Assembly: GCA_964390565.1 (NCBI GenBank)
Contig: CAYMII010000005.1
Location: forward strand, 62,001-126,000
Length of the DNA: 64,000 nt
DNA from: UBA8529 sp964390565
Lineage (GTDB): Bacteria; Bacteroidota; Bacteroidia; Bacteroidales; Tenuifilaceae
Direction of reading: 5' to 3'
Positions 7,715-16,587 of this stretch are shown here, piece after piece. The first letter of the stretch is position 1. Every line of letters begins with the position of its first letter. Below the pieces are notes generated by a model, which saw only the letters and a list, made by a program, of their open reading frames with translations, made no database searches and was not told the origin of the DNA. The position numbers and the translations under genes were made by a program.

Positions 7715-9192
7715 TTGTAATTGTTTTTATTTTTAAAAAAAGAAGAGAAATTCTTTGAGATATGACTCATAAAACTCCCTTCTTTAGATTTATCATTAAT
7801 AATATTATCGTTTCTGAGAACAGCAAATGTTAATTCAGAGTTACCTAAAACTGCATACCGTTCTTTATTATCATTGGTTGTACCTGTCTTGAGAAATGCA
7901 TTTTCAATTTGAAATCCTAATTTCTCAATAAAAATTTTATTAAGTATTGACAAACATTCTTTTTTACTTTCAGTAAGACTATTTGGTGAGAAGAAATTGG
8001 AATAAGCAAAAGCAAGTTCAAATAGTGATATGCCACTTCGAGTGGCACCTAAAATACTTGACTGCAAAAAATCACTTTGTTCACGATTAAAAACATTTGC
8101 TAAAAAAATTAAAGAACTATCAATGTTGATTTTATTTGCGGCATTTATAAACGAATTATTATTAGAATAATACAAAGCCTCCATTAAATTAAGTTGAGCC
8201 TTAACATTTCTTACTTCTTTAACATTCCAAGTTAGATTATTCTTTAGAGCATCAAATCTTTCGAATTTAGAAATTCCACTGTCCCGTAAATGACAGTAAA
8301 GTAAAGGTTTAAGTGTTGAGCCGACGTTAGATCTTGAGATGAATGGGTAGTCTGTTCCAAAACTACTAGCAAAGGCAACAACCTTATTGCTTTTAATGGC
8401 TATAATTGATACAGGATATTTCGAACTTCTAACAAATTGGGTGGCGAAGTTTTGAATGTTGATGTCGATAGTTGATAGAATTTTTTTCTGGTTGGTAATC
8501 GTTTGTGCTGTTATAAACGGAATAGCAGACCTCTTAATTGTTTGTAAACAGTTTTCTTTAAGAAATAGTTTTTTCTTTAAATTTCTATTGTTTTTTGTTT
8601 TTGAAATCAAATTTATTTGGCATAAAGAGTTACTTATGAATCGATATCTTGCGTTAGCAATTTCAGATTTTTCTATATAATAGTTTGGGCCTCTTAGAAT
8701 GGTTAGCAAATATAAAAGTTCAGGTTGACTTAGTTTATTAACCTCTTTCCCAAAGTAATGTAATCCAGCGGCTCTAATGCCCCTTATGTTTTTACCAAAG
8801 TATATGTTGTTGAAGTAAAGATCAATTATTTCATCTTTAGTATATTTAATTTCAAGTTGAATTGCTTTTATTGTTTCTCTTAATTTTCTTGTAAATGTTT
8901 TTCTATTGTCTCTTAAAAGATTTCTTGCGAGTTGTTGCGTTATGGTACTACCTCCTTGTATTATTTTTCCTGCTTTAATGTTTTTAAAAATTGCTCTTGA
9001 TATACCTCTAAGGTCAATACCATGATGGTCGTAGAAACGCTTATCCTCAATGTGTACCAAAAATGACTTAAGTTTGGTAGGAATATTTTCTGAGATAGCC
9101 TTGCATTCATAATTTTCTGAAACAACTCCAAAAGGGATTTCTTTGTTTATTTCTTTGCAATAAATAACATAACCATCTGGAATTTCATTCAT
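7705..9192 (-). CDS. Compact class A penicillin-binding protein lacking a membrane anchor
   Basis: The 495-residue protein has a full GT51 transglycosylase domain: 'EDKRFYDHHGID' with catalytic E49, 'GGSTITQQLARNL' at 80-92, 'RKLRETIKAIQLE' with E106, and 'EIIDLYFNNIYFG'. The transpeptidase part keeps S292-T-L-K295, S343-N-N345 and K435-T-G437, so both active sites look intact. It is far shorter than PBP1a/1c (usually 700-850 residues), and has no signal peptide or membrane span before the GT domain. An in-frame stop nine codons upstream of the ATG excludes a hidden anchor. A GT51 enzyme without an anchor is odd, because lipid II polymerisation is periplasmic. The neighbouring membrane protein may supply localisation. 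The gene is markedly AT-rich. Confidence 0.85.
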   Translation of the reverse strand: MNEIPDGYVIYCKEINKEIPFGVVSENYECKAISENIPTKLKSFLVHIEDKRFYDHHGIDLRGISRAIFKNIKAGKIIQGGSTITQQLARNLLRDNRKTFTRKLRETIKAIQLEIKYTKDEIIDLYFNNIYFGKNIRGIRAAGLHYFGKEVNKLSQPELLYLLTILRGPNYYIEKSEIANARYRFISNSLCQINLISKTKNNRNLKKKLFLKENCLQTIKRSAIPFITAQTITNQKKILSTIDINIQNFATQFVRSSKYPVSIIAIKSNKVVAFASSFGTDYPFISRSNVGSTLKPLLYCHLRDSGISKFERFDALKNNLTWNVKEVRNVKAQLNLMEALYYSNNNSFINAANKINIDSSLIFLANVFNREQSDFLQSSILGATRSGISLFELAFAYSNFFSPNSLTESKKECLSILNKIFIEKLGFQIENAFLKTGTTNDNKERYAVLGNSELTFAVLRNDNIINDKSKEGSFMSHISKNFSSFFKNKNNYKWI

Positions 9193-9423
9193 ACAATTTT
9201 GATTCTTCTTATTTCGTAATTACAAAAAAAACATAAAAAGATCGACAACTAATCTCGGATAACTTGTCGTCTTTAAGCTAGTTTTATTTGTGGCTGTCAC
9301 GTTGAATATGCCAATGCATTGTTAAATTCTATTTTATTAGTAATAAAATTAAACAAAATTGCAACGCTAGTCAATCTTATTGATAAAAGAAAAAGTGTAG
9401 GAAATAAACTATAAATTAAAACT

Positions 9424-10356
9424 TTACAAAACAAAAAAGCGTCGTCCCCAAACAGCAATAATGGCTAAAATAACTCGAGGGACAAGTAGCCACCAAGCAG
9501 AAACGCCAATTGCTGCGTAAAGGAGAAGGTCTTCGAGATTTGAGTGTGAAATGGCGATGTGATAATTTAGTAAATCGGCATCTTGCTTGGTAATTCTTCC
9601 CGATTCAACCTCATCAATCATAATTGCGGCGCCATAAGCTAAGCCAAGTAGATTTGCTGCAATCCACATCAAAGTTGTAGATTTTGGCAAACCCATCCCT
9701 TTTAATACTGGACTGAAGATGTTTGAGAGAAGTACCGTAATCTTAAATTCAAGCAATATCTTTTGAAGAATCATCAAGAGTGTTATGAGTACGACAATTT
9801 TAAGGCTTAGCTTTAAAGATGATATTGTCCAATTAACCAAAACTTCTTTTAGCGTTGGGTTGTCAATGTGATGAATGCCAAGCGATGATTCACCCATTTG
9901 GACAGGAAGCAAATAGTTTAAGATAATGGCAGCAACAACTGATGAAATTATTCTCAATGCTACCATGTGCCATGCTTTCGAACCAGTTTTCTTTTGAACA
10001 GCAGTTTCAACAATCAGGTTATGCGCAACAAGGCTCATGATGGCAAGTATGGTCATCTCGCGAATGGTGAAATTCAGCGAGGTCATTACTGCAATTGCAG
10101 AATAAACATTTAAAAAAGCTGATGAAATGTAAACGAGAGCGGCTTCCCCTTTAAGGCCAATAAGCCCGAATGCTGGTGATAGTAATTCTGAAATGAAATT
10201 TAAAACTCCGAAATGGTATAAAAGTGTTACTGTAAGTGATATTGGGATTGTAATCTTCAAAAACCACAATGAAGTTTTTAGCGCAGATGGCATTGCCGAT
10301 TTCACACATGTTAATATTCTTTGCGTGAATAAGGGTTTTGAAGAATCTTTTCTCAT
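9424..10356 (-). CDS. Nucleoside-recognition (Gate) domain membrane protein
   Basis: The 310-residue integral membrane protein has about eight spans. It contains two Gate-like segments: around 'GLIGLKGEAALVYISSAFLN' (residues 65-85) and 'GMGLPKSTTLMWIAANLLGL' (230-250). This is the architecture of SpmA/SpmB/YjiH-type nucleoside-recognition proteins, whose transport substrate is unproven. It ends 25 bases after the 188-residue membrane protein gene (same strand), so they may form one transcript. A 231-base gap with no gene separates it from the PBP start at 9192. Confidence 0.8.
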   Translation of the reverse strand: MRKDSSKPLFTQRILTCVKSAMPSALKTSLWFLKITIPISLTVTLLYHFGVLNFISELLSPAFGLIGLKGEAALVYISSAFLNVYSAIAVMTSLNFTIREMTILAIMSLVAHNLIVETAVQKKTGSKAWHMVALRIISSVVAAIILNYLLPVQMGESSLGIHHIDNPTLKEVLVNWTISSLKLSLKIVVLITLLMILQKILLEFKITVLLSNIFSPVLKGMGLPKSTTLMWIAANLLGLAYGAAIMIDEVESGRITKQDADLLNYHIAISHSNLEDLLLYAAIGVSAWWLLVPRVILAIIAVWGRRFFVL

Positions 10357-10380
10357 TATTTTGAATTGAACAGGTCAGGC

Positions 10381-10947
10381 TTAATGGGTAAACGATTTTC
10401 TTTTCTTCTTGTAATCAAATGTTAGTGTAATGCCTAAAACAAGAAGGGTAATGCTTATTAATGCAGGTAGCAGGTACATGTTTTGTGAAGATAAAATTAA
10501 CCCGAGTATTAATGAGCCAATAGATATTACTCCTGCAAAAATAGCATATAAGTTTGTTTTGTAAAACCAAGCATAAGGAAAAAAGTGTGCGCCAGTGATT
10601 ATTGCATAAACCATAATAAAATATTCAGGCATTTTGATTAGAGCAAAAATCAAAAATGGAAAATAGAATAGTTGAGCAAAATTGAACCAAAGACCAAGTG
10701 GTTGTAGTGGATTTTCTTTATCCTTCCAATTCGTTTTTAAGATTTTGGAGGCAAGTAAGGCTAACGGAAGTAGTAAACTTCCAACAATAAAGGTGAGGAC
10801 TGATTTGTTATATGCACTTGTATTTAATGTCCAAATAACTGCAATTAAACACCAAACAATACTTGCCGAATAAATAAAATCAATTCCGTTTTTTGCTTTA
10901 ACCGATAAGCTAATCCTTAAGTTTTCGAATTTGTCTTGGATATCCAT
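10381..10947 (-). CDS. Five- to six-span membrane protein of unknown function
   Basis: The 188-residue protein has a short cytoplasmic N-terminus and about six hydrophobic spans. Aromatic-rich segments 'LWFNFAQLFYFPF' (about residues 85-98) and 'HFFPYAWFYKTNLYA' recall a family of small uncharacterised membrane proteins (perhaps DUF7010; recalled, not verified). The C-terminus is basic (YKKKRKSFTH). It lies directly upstream of the nucleoside-recognition gene, 24 bases away, on the same strand. No function can be given. Confidence 0.65.
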   Translation of the reverse strand: MDIQDKFENLRISLSVKAKNGIDFIYSASIVWCLIAVIWTLNTSAYNKSVLTFIVGSLLLPLALLASKILKTNWKDKENPLQPLGLWFNFAQLFYFPFLIFALIKMPEYFIMVYAIITGAHFFPYAWFYKTNLYAIFAGVISIGSLILGLILSSQNMYLLPALISITLLVLGITLTFDYKKKRKSFTH

Positions 10948-10995
10948 GTTTTAGTTGATTTGAATCTCTTTAATGATGATTTTTTGACAGTGCAT

Positions 10996-11027
10996 AAAAT
11001 AAAAAAGCCCCAAATCCTTGGGGCTTT
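10996..11027 (-). terminator. Rho-independent terminator of tRNA-Leu
   Basis: AAAGCCCC (11004-11011) pairs with GGGGCTTT (11020-11027) around an 8-base loop. On the minus strand it is followed by TTTTTTATTTT and sits directly after the tRNA 3' end. Confidence 0.85.
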
Positions 11028-11028
11028 G

Positions 11029-11110
11029 TGCGGGTAAAGGGACTCGAACCCCCACGTCTCTCGACACTAGATCCTAAGTCTAGCGCGGCTACCAATTACG
11101 CCATACCCGC
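11029..11110 (-). tRNA. tRNA-Leu (anticodon UAG)
   Basis: The reverse strand folds as a class II tRNA. The acceptor arms GCGGGTA and TACCCGC pair fully. The anticodon arm CTAGA-CTTAGGA-TCTAG places UAG at the anticodon. A long variable arm (TGTCGAGAGACGT) and the TTCGAGTCC T-loop follow. CCA is not encoded. It reads CUA and probably other CUN leucine codons. It is followed by its own terminator. Confidence 0.95.
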
Positions 11111-11213
11111 GAAAATTGTGGTGCAAATCTAAGGTTTTTTTTTAAAAGAGCAATAATGTTGCAATTATTTTGTATAAAAATTTTCAAACATCTGAAGATG
11201 AGTGTCTTGAGAA

Positions 11214-11942
11214 TTATTTTCTGAGTTCAAAGTTCTTGCCTAAGTAAACTTTTCGTACCTGTTCATCGTCGGCAAGTTCTTGGGCTGTTCCTGATTTTAG
11301 AATATCACCTTCGAATAAAAGGTAAGCCCTGTCAGTAATAGTAAGCGTTTCGTGAACGTTATGGTCTGTAATTAAAATGCCGATATTTCTATCCTTCAAA
11401 TGAGCAACGATGTTTTGGATATCTTCAACAGCAATTGGATCGACACCTGCAAAGGGTTCGTCGAGGAGAATAAATTTTGGGTCGAGTGCTAATGCACGGG
11501 CAATTTCAGTTCGCCTTCTTTCTCCACCAGATAGTTGTATTCCTAAACTCTTACGAATTTTTGTTAAGCTAAACTCACTGATTAACGATTCAACTTTTTC
11601 CCTTTGATAATCTTTCGGGAAATCTGTCATTTCAAGCACTGACTTGATATTGTCCTCAACGCTTAAGCTTCTGAAAACTGATGCTTCTTGGGCAAGATAG
11701 CCAATGCCTCGTTGCGCTCTTCGGTAAACAGGCTCGTTTGTTATATCGATATCATCCAGGTAAATATTCCCAGCATTTGGGTGAACTAACCCAACAATCA
11801 TGTAGAAAGTAGTGGTTTTTCCTGCTCCATTAGGGCCGAGTAGTCCAACTATTTCGCCTTGTTTTACTTCAACTGATGCACCTTTTACAACGGTTCTTGT
11901 TTTGTATCGTTTTACAAGGTTATTGGTGTATAGCCTCATCAT
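11214..11942 (-). CDS. lptB: LPS export ABC transporter ATP-binding protein
   Basis: The 242-residue ABC ATPase has Walker A 'GLLGPNGAGKTTTFYMI', signature 'LSGGERRRTEIARALA', Walker B 'FILLDEPFAGVDP' and the H-loop 'ITDHNVHETL'. The string 'GLVHPNAGNIYLDDIDIT' and 'GIGYLAQEASVFRSL' are specific to LptB, which powers lipopolysaccharide extraction with LptFGC. The length is as expected. It sits 51 bases downstream of the DUF5686 gene on the same strand, and outer-membrane biogenesis links both. The partner genes are outside the window. Confidence 0.95.
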   Translation of the reverse strand: MMRLYTNNLVKRYKTRTVVKGASVEVKQGEIVGLLGPNGAGKTTTFYMIVGLVHPNAGNIYLDDIDITNEPVYRRAQRGIGYLAQEASVFRSLSVEDNIKSVLEMTDFPKDYQREKVESLISEFSLTKIRKSLGIQLSGGERRRTEIARALALDPKFILLDEPFAGVDPIAVEDIQNIVAHLKDRNIGILITDHNVHETLTITDRAYLLFEGDILKSGTAQELADDEQVRKVYLGKNFELRK

Positions 11943-11993
11943 AATTTTAGAAGTTGAGAATAATTGGGTAAAACTAACAAATAATTGTAATAC

Positions 11994-14462
11994 TTAGAAT
12001 ATAATTTGAAGCCCTGCTCGAATTCCGAAAATTTCAATATTTGGATGGTCGAGGTGAGTGAGCCGCCAAGTAGCATCTATTCTGATAACTTTGAAGATGT
12101 TTTCAATCCCAATGCCAACCTCCGAATATGGCTTTGAAACATCTGTCATTCCAAAGGGGAAGTCTAAAACTTCCTTATTGGCATCGTTTATAGAACCAAT
12201 TAAAAATTTTCCGGTTACCACTTCGCGCCATTTTAACCTTCGCATCAAGGGGAGATGGTTAAGGAAAAAACCTTGGAAGTGATGCTCGTAGGTTAAACTG
12301 CTGTACTGATCGGATGCAAATTCGTAATAGTTCATCATGTTAAACGCATACCTGTCAAATGCGTAAGTCTCGTTTCCCTCGTGTAACTGCAGTAATGGAT
12401 AAGGAACAGTTCCAAATATTTTGCCAGCATCAATTATCAGTCGGCTATAACCAATTGGGTTAACGTTGAATTTGTGATAGTAGTTGAAATGCAGCTTGGC
12501 ATAAGTATACTGGCTGCCCATAACTCCTTTGACCGATCCGGTTATCTCAAAGTTTAGTTCAGGGTATTTGCTGCCAAGGCTTACACGTTCGAACTCGCCA
12601 GTAACAAATTTCTCGTCCTTTAATAAACGAGTATTAAGGGTCAGGCTGAAACTTCTTATGTAATCTGGCTTAAATCCATCGGATATTCGTTGGAATGGAA
12701 TAGAATCCGATGGATAGATGGTTTTGTAGTTAAAGTTTAGCGTGTTTGAAAAGCCAGTGAACCATTCCTTTTGGTAATAGCCCGAAAGTTCATTTACAAG
12801 TGTTAGCTTGTAGTTGGGATTACGTCTAAGAATTGAGGTCATTAGATTATCCTCAGTAAGCGCGTATGGGCTTTGCCCTAGCTGTTCAACATCGGTTTTG
12901 AATTCGAGGTTAAGCACCTCTCTAGGTCTTTTCTTTAGCACATATAGCGAGCCTATACCAAACTTGAAACGGTTATCCTTATCGCCATATGCAACAAATG
13001 ATGAAAACATTATTTTCTTACTAAACTTATTGCTTGTTCTACCTGATACTCTGAACCTATTTCCTTCAATCTCGTTAAAACTATAGGTCTTGTAATAGGG
13101 TCCAATTTCGATATAACCCACCACGTAGTATGAGTTGACAAGCATGTTGACAATGTCAAAGAAGGTTTTATACATTGGTACGTTTTGCACCGAATCAACC
13201 ATTTGATAAATTCCTGCTTCCTTTTTAGTTAGCTCAAATGGTCGAGTTTTGTCCCAGTAATCATTACTCTGGTCGAGAGCTCCTTCTTGAACAACAACGT
13301 TAGTTTGGAGTGCTTGGATTGTATCTTGTATTGGCTGATGTAGTTTTACATTATTATAAGAAGTCGTTTTCCTTCCGAAAAAACCAGTAGTTCTATCTGT
13401 AATGTTAAAATCAACAAAAAGGGTCAACTGCTTAGGGAACCAAAGGGTATCGTTTATTTTTTGGTATTCAGCCGTTGCCACAAGATCGTTTACAAAGTTG
13501 AGATTTACAAAATCTGCCAATCGTACCTGAGCTTTAACTATAGCCCAAGTTGAATCGTTTACCCAGAAATCGCCTGTAAATGTTGGTTCCATTTTGCGTT
13601 TTGGCTTAAACGATACTTGGTAGCACCATTTATTCTCAATAAAAGCGCTATCGATAAGGTAGTACTTGTAAAAGAAGAGACCGGCATCGGCAATAGGGCT
13701 TACTAATCCTTGATCGAAAACATTGATGAAGTTATCGTAGATATTAATTTTTTGATATACTTTTCCTGTAAATTGAGCTACGCTTTCGTTTTTAACTCCA
13801 GAGATCTTAGTGGCTTTTATAACCTCCTTATCAATCTTTGGTGAGCGCTGATAGTAGTAGTCAGAGATAGCCTCAGTTATGAATATGGGAAGGTATGTTT
13901 TACCTGTTATGGCATTTGTATCAACATAATCGAAAATGAACTGAAACTGGTTAAAGATTTTCTTCTTTTTCATTTCATCATTCACATTGTTGAGGTCAAT
14001 TTCAATTTTATTGTAGCTCTCGTATGAGTATGATTCCAACTTATCGGGATCGTTTTTCTTTTTGTTTTTAATAATATTCCTAAGAATTGGATGTGCGGGG
14101 TTTTCTCCAGGAATAATTGTTACCCCTTCTAGCGAAACTGATGTAGGGTTTAGTTCAATTAATAATTCTTGATATTGACCCTTACGGATGGCAACATTCT
14201 TCGGATCATAACCAACATAAGAAACGTAAAGAGAGTCTTTTGTAATCCGTGTTTCAAGAAAAAATTCTCCTTTTGAGTCAGTAATCGTACCAACAGTTGT
14301 TCCTTTAAACGAAAGAGTAACGAAAGAAAGCAGTTCCTTCGTTTCTGCATCTTGAACTTTACCTCTGATTTTTGTGATCTGAGCTAAACTCGTTTGCAAG
14401 AATACGAGTGATAGAAAAGCAAAGGAGAATAAATATTTCAATGTTCTATTATATTTTTTCAT
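11994..14462 (-). CDS. DUF5686 outer-membrane protein with carboxypeptidase-like regulatory domain
   Basis: The 822-residue protein starts with a signal peptide (ending FLQTSLAQ). A CarboxypepD_reg-like β-sandwich follows at about residues 30-115 ('GKVQDAETKELLSFVTLSFK', 'VSYVGYDPKN'). The rest matches DUF5686 proteins of Bacteroidota, with a C-terminal region of alternating strands ending in 'FGIRAGLQIIF' that should form an outer-membrane β-barrel. The final Phe is typical of barrel proteins inserted by BamA. Function is unknown; the proximity to lptB and tatC suggests an envelope role. The length is normal for the family. Confidence 0.85.
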   Translation of the reverse strand: MKKYNRTLKYLFSFAFLSLVFLQTSLAQITKIRGKVQDAETKELLSFVTLSFKGTTVGTITDSKGEFFLETRITKDSLYVSYVGYDPKNVAIRKGQYQELLIELNPTSVSLEGVTIIPGENPAHPILRNIIKNKKKNDPDKLESYSYESYNKIEIDLNNVNDEMKKKKIFNQFQFIFDYVDTNAITGKTYLPIFITEAISDYYYQRSPKIDKEVIKATKISGVKNESVAQFTGKVYQKINIYDNFINVFDQGLVSPIADAGLFFYKYYLIDSAFIENKWCYQVSFKPKRKMEPTFTGDFWVNDSTWAIVKAQVRLADFVNLNFVNDLVATAEYQKINDTLWFPKQLTLFVDFNITDRTTGFFGRKTTSYNNVKLHQPIQDTIQALQTNVVVQEGALDQSNDYWDKTRPFELTKKEAGIYQMVDSVQNVPMYKTFFDIVNMLVNSYYVVGYIEIGPYYKTYSFNEIEGNRFRVSGRTSNKFSKKIMFSSFVAYGDKDNRFKFGIGSLYVLKKRPREVLNLEFKTDVEQLGQSPYALTEDNLMTSILRRNPNYKLTLVNELSGYYQKEWFTGFSNTLNFNYKTIYPSDSIPFQRISDGFKPDYIRSFSLTLNTRLLKDEKFVTGEFERVSLGSKYPELNFEITGSVKGVMGSQYTYAKLHFNYYHKFNVNPIGYSRLIIDAGKIFGTVPYPLLQLHEGNETYAFDRYAFNMMNYYEFASDQYSSLTYEHHFQGFFLNHLPLMRRLKWREVVTGKFLIGSINDANKEVLDFPFGMTDVSKPYSEVGIGIENIFKVIRIDATWRLTHLDHPNIEIFGIRAGLQIIF

Positions 14463-14563
14463 CTGTAATAAAAACGTGTAAGTTATTCTTTTGTTCTTTT
14501 TAAATATTCCTGTTACAACTTAAATTTTAAATACCCTTCTGTCTTATAATATATTTTATACTC

Positions 14564-15400
14564 TTAAATGCTTTCTGGTTTTTTCTTTACTATTTTTTTT
14601 GAAACAATAATGCTTACTTCGAAAAGCACCCAAAGTGGAATGGCAATCAATGTCATGCTTAGAACGTCAGGGGGGCTAATGATTGCTGCTATTATCAAAA
14701 TAACTATGAATGCATGTTTTCGATATTTTTTAAGGAAATCTGGGGTGATGATGCCAATTTTTGTTAAAAAGAAAATCAAAATGGGCAATTCAAACACAAG
14801 CCCTGATACTAACGATAAAGATGAAACCAATGATATATATGATGATAAATTAATTGTATTTTCAACTTGATTGCTGATGCTGTAACTGCCCAAAAAATCA
14901 ACCGAAAAAGGTGTGATAAAGTAATACCCAAATAATACTCCAATAATGAAAAGTCCTGATACGATTAAAACGGCACCTCTGGCTTTTTTGCGCTCTTCTT
15001 CGTATAGCGCAGGGCTAATAAATTTCCATAGCTGGTATATGATATATGGGAACGCAAGAATTAATCCAGCATAAATTGATACAAGTACATGGGTGTTAAA
15101 CTGCCCAGCCATATCAATGTTTATTAGCCTCAAAGGCTTAGCGTTGATACAAAACGATGGGGAGTCGAGTAGTTGAGCAAGATAGCACATGAGTTTGTTT
15201 GTGAAAAACTCAGGCGATTTGGGGCCAAGTAGGATATAGTCGAAAACGTACTTATACCCTATAAATGCTGCACATGCCATAATGCAAATTGAGATTGCTG
15301 AACGAACCAATACCCATCTTAACTCTTCAAGATGACCCATGAAGGTCATTCCGCTACCACTCTCTTCTTCTGGCGTATTTTGATCTTCTTGATCTGACAT
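14564..15400 (-). CDS. tatC: Sec-independent translocase subunit TatC
   Basis: The 278-residue protein has six membrane spans and the conserved N-terminal 'MTFMGHLEELRWVLVRSAI' with the key Glu of TatC, plus 'LFELPILIFFLTKIGIITPD' and 'ISPPDVLSMTLIAIPLWVLF' further on. TatC recognises twin-arginine signal peptides and forms the Tat translocon core with TatA. A family-typical insertion in the first periplasmic loop (about residues 55-105) is longer than in E. coli, as in other Bacteroidota. It starts 2 bases after the kdsD stop, so the two genes are one operon. An acidic N-terminal tail (SDQEDQNTPEEESGS) precedes the first helix. Confidence 0.95.
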   Translation of the reverse strand: MSDQEDQNTPEEESGSGMTFMGHLEELRWVLVRSAISICIMACAAFIGYKYVFDYILLGPKSPEFFTNKLMCYLAQLLDSPSFCINAKPLRLINIDMAGQFNTHVLVSIYAGLILAFPYIIYQLWKFISPALYEEERKKARGAVLIVSGLFIIGVLFGYYFITPFSVDFLGSYSISNQVENTINLSSYISLVSSLSLVSGLVFELPILIFFLTKIGIITPDFLKKYRKHAFIVILIIAAIISPPDVLSMTLIAIPLWVLFEVSIIVSKKIVKKKPESI

Positions 15401-15402
15401 GG

Positions 15403-16365
15403 CTATACAATTCCTTCCTTTAGAATATCATGAAGATGTATCATCCCAGCATATTTATCGTTTTCAGTAACAATAAGCTGAGTGATTTTGTGCGATTCCA
15501 TTTTATTGAAGGCATTTACTGCCAATTCATCCTTATCAATAGATTTTGGGTTAACCGACATTATATCTTTAGCGGTCAAACTATCCACCGATTCGTTTTT
15601 TTGTAGCATTCGGCGTAAGTCACCGTCGGTAATGATCCCTGCAACAGTATTGTCGGGGTTGAGAACTGCAGTTGCGCCAAGGCGTTTAGAGGTCATCTCA
15701 AGAATTATAGTTCTTATCTTATCCTCAAGGTTAACTTTAGGCGCATTAACTTGCACGAAAAGGTCAGAAACCCTCATGTATAGTTTTTTTCCCAACGACC
15801 CGCCTGGGTGAACCTTTGCAAAGTCTTCTTGGGAAAAACCTCTCAATTTAAGAAGGCAAACTGCTAAGGCATCACCAATTACAAGTTGTGCTGTTGTGCT
15901 AGAGGTAGGAGCAAGGTTGTTAGGACAAGCCTCTTTATCAACTGTTGCTTTAAGAATGTAGTCCGATTGCTGAGCAAGGTAAGAGTTCGTGCTTGAGACA
16001 ATGGCAATAATCTTATTGCCAAGGTTTCGGATAAGAGGAATTAATACTTTGATTTCAGGAGTACTTCCGCTTTTCGAAAGGCAAATGATAACATCATCGG
16101 GCTGAATAATACCTAAGTCGCCATGAATGGCATCAGCCGCGTGCATGAAAATTGCAGGAGTTCCAGTTGAATTGAAGGTTGCAACAATTTTACTTGCAAT
16201 AATTGCACTTTTTCCTATTCCTGTAACAATTACTCGCCCTTTTCCGTTATAGATAACCGATACGCTTTTTTCAAAATCATCATCCACTAGCGCAGCGAGT
16301 TTGCTAATGGCTTCTGCCTCGGTTTTGATGGTCTGGATGGCGAGTTGCTTTATGTCTGTAGTCAT
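15403..16365 (-). CDS. kdsD: D-arabinose-5-phosphate isomerase
   Basis: The 320-residue protein has an N-terminal SIS sugar isomerase domain ('VIVTGIGKSAIIASKIVATF', 'HAADAIHGDLGII', 'CLSKSGSTPE') and two C-terminal CBS domains (about 205-320). This is the KdsD/KpsF arrangement that converts ribulose-5-phosphate to arabinose-5-phosphate for Kdo in lipopolysaccharide. The length and the catalytic His in 'IHGD' are standard. It is first in an operon with tatC. A TAnnTTTG element lies about 80 bases upstream. Confidence 0.94.
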   Translation of the reverse strand: MTTDIKQLAIQTIKTEAEAISKLAALVDDDFEKSVSVIYNGKGRVIVTGIGKSAIIASKIVATFNSTGTPAIFMHAADAIHGDLGIIQPDDVIICLSKSGSTPEIKVLIPLIRNLGNKIIAIVSSTNSYLAQQSDYILKATVDKEACPNNLAPTSSTTAQLVIGDALAVCLLKLRGFSQEDFAKVHPGGSLGKKLYMRVSDLFVQVNAPKVNLEDKIRTIILEMTSKRLGATAVLNPDNTVAGIITDGDLRRMLQKNESVDSLTAKDIMSVNPKSIDKDELAVNAFNKMESHKITQLIVTENDKYAGMIHLHDILKEGIV

Positions 16366-16447
16366 GTTTTAACTTATTTTAACGTCTTTTAATCAAAAAC
16401 TAAAAAAGACGAGTATTATTAAAAGAATTCTTAGTAAATTTAAAGTA

Positions 16448-16455
16448 CAAAAGTA
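16448..16455 (-). promoter_or_regulatory. -7 promoter element for kdsD-tatC
   Basis: On the minus strand TACTTTTG matches TAnnTTTG exactly. It implies a 5' leader of roughly 75 bases. No clear -33 element is present. Confidence 0.45.
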
Positions 16456-16587
16456 TTGTTTTTTGGTTTATGTTCGATGAACGAATAATTAAACAATATT
16501 AAACAAGTAATAAGATACTTAAAAACGCTAAAAAGTTACAGGCTAAATTAATTTTTAAGAAACTAAAATTCGAAGGAATTCAGAAGT

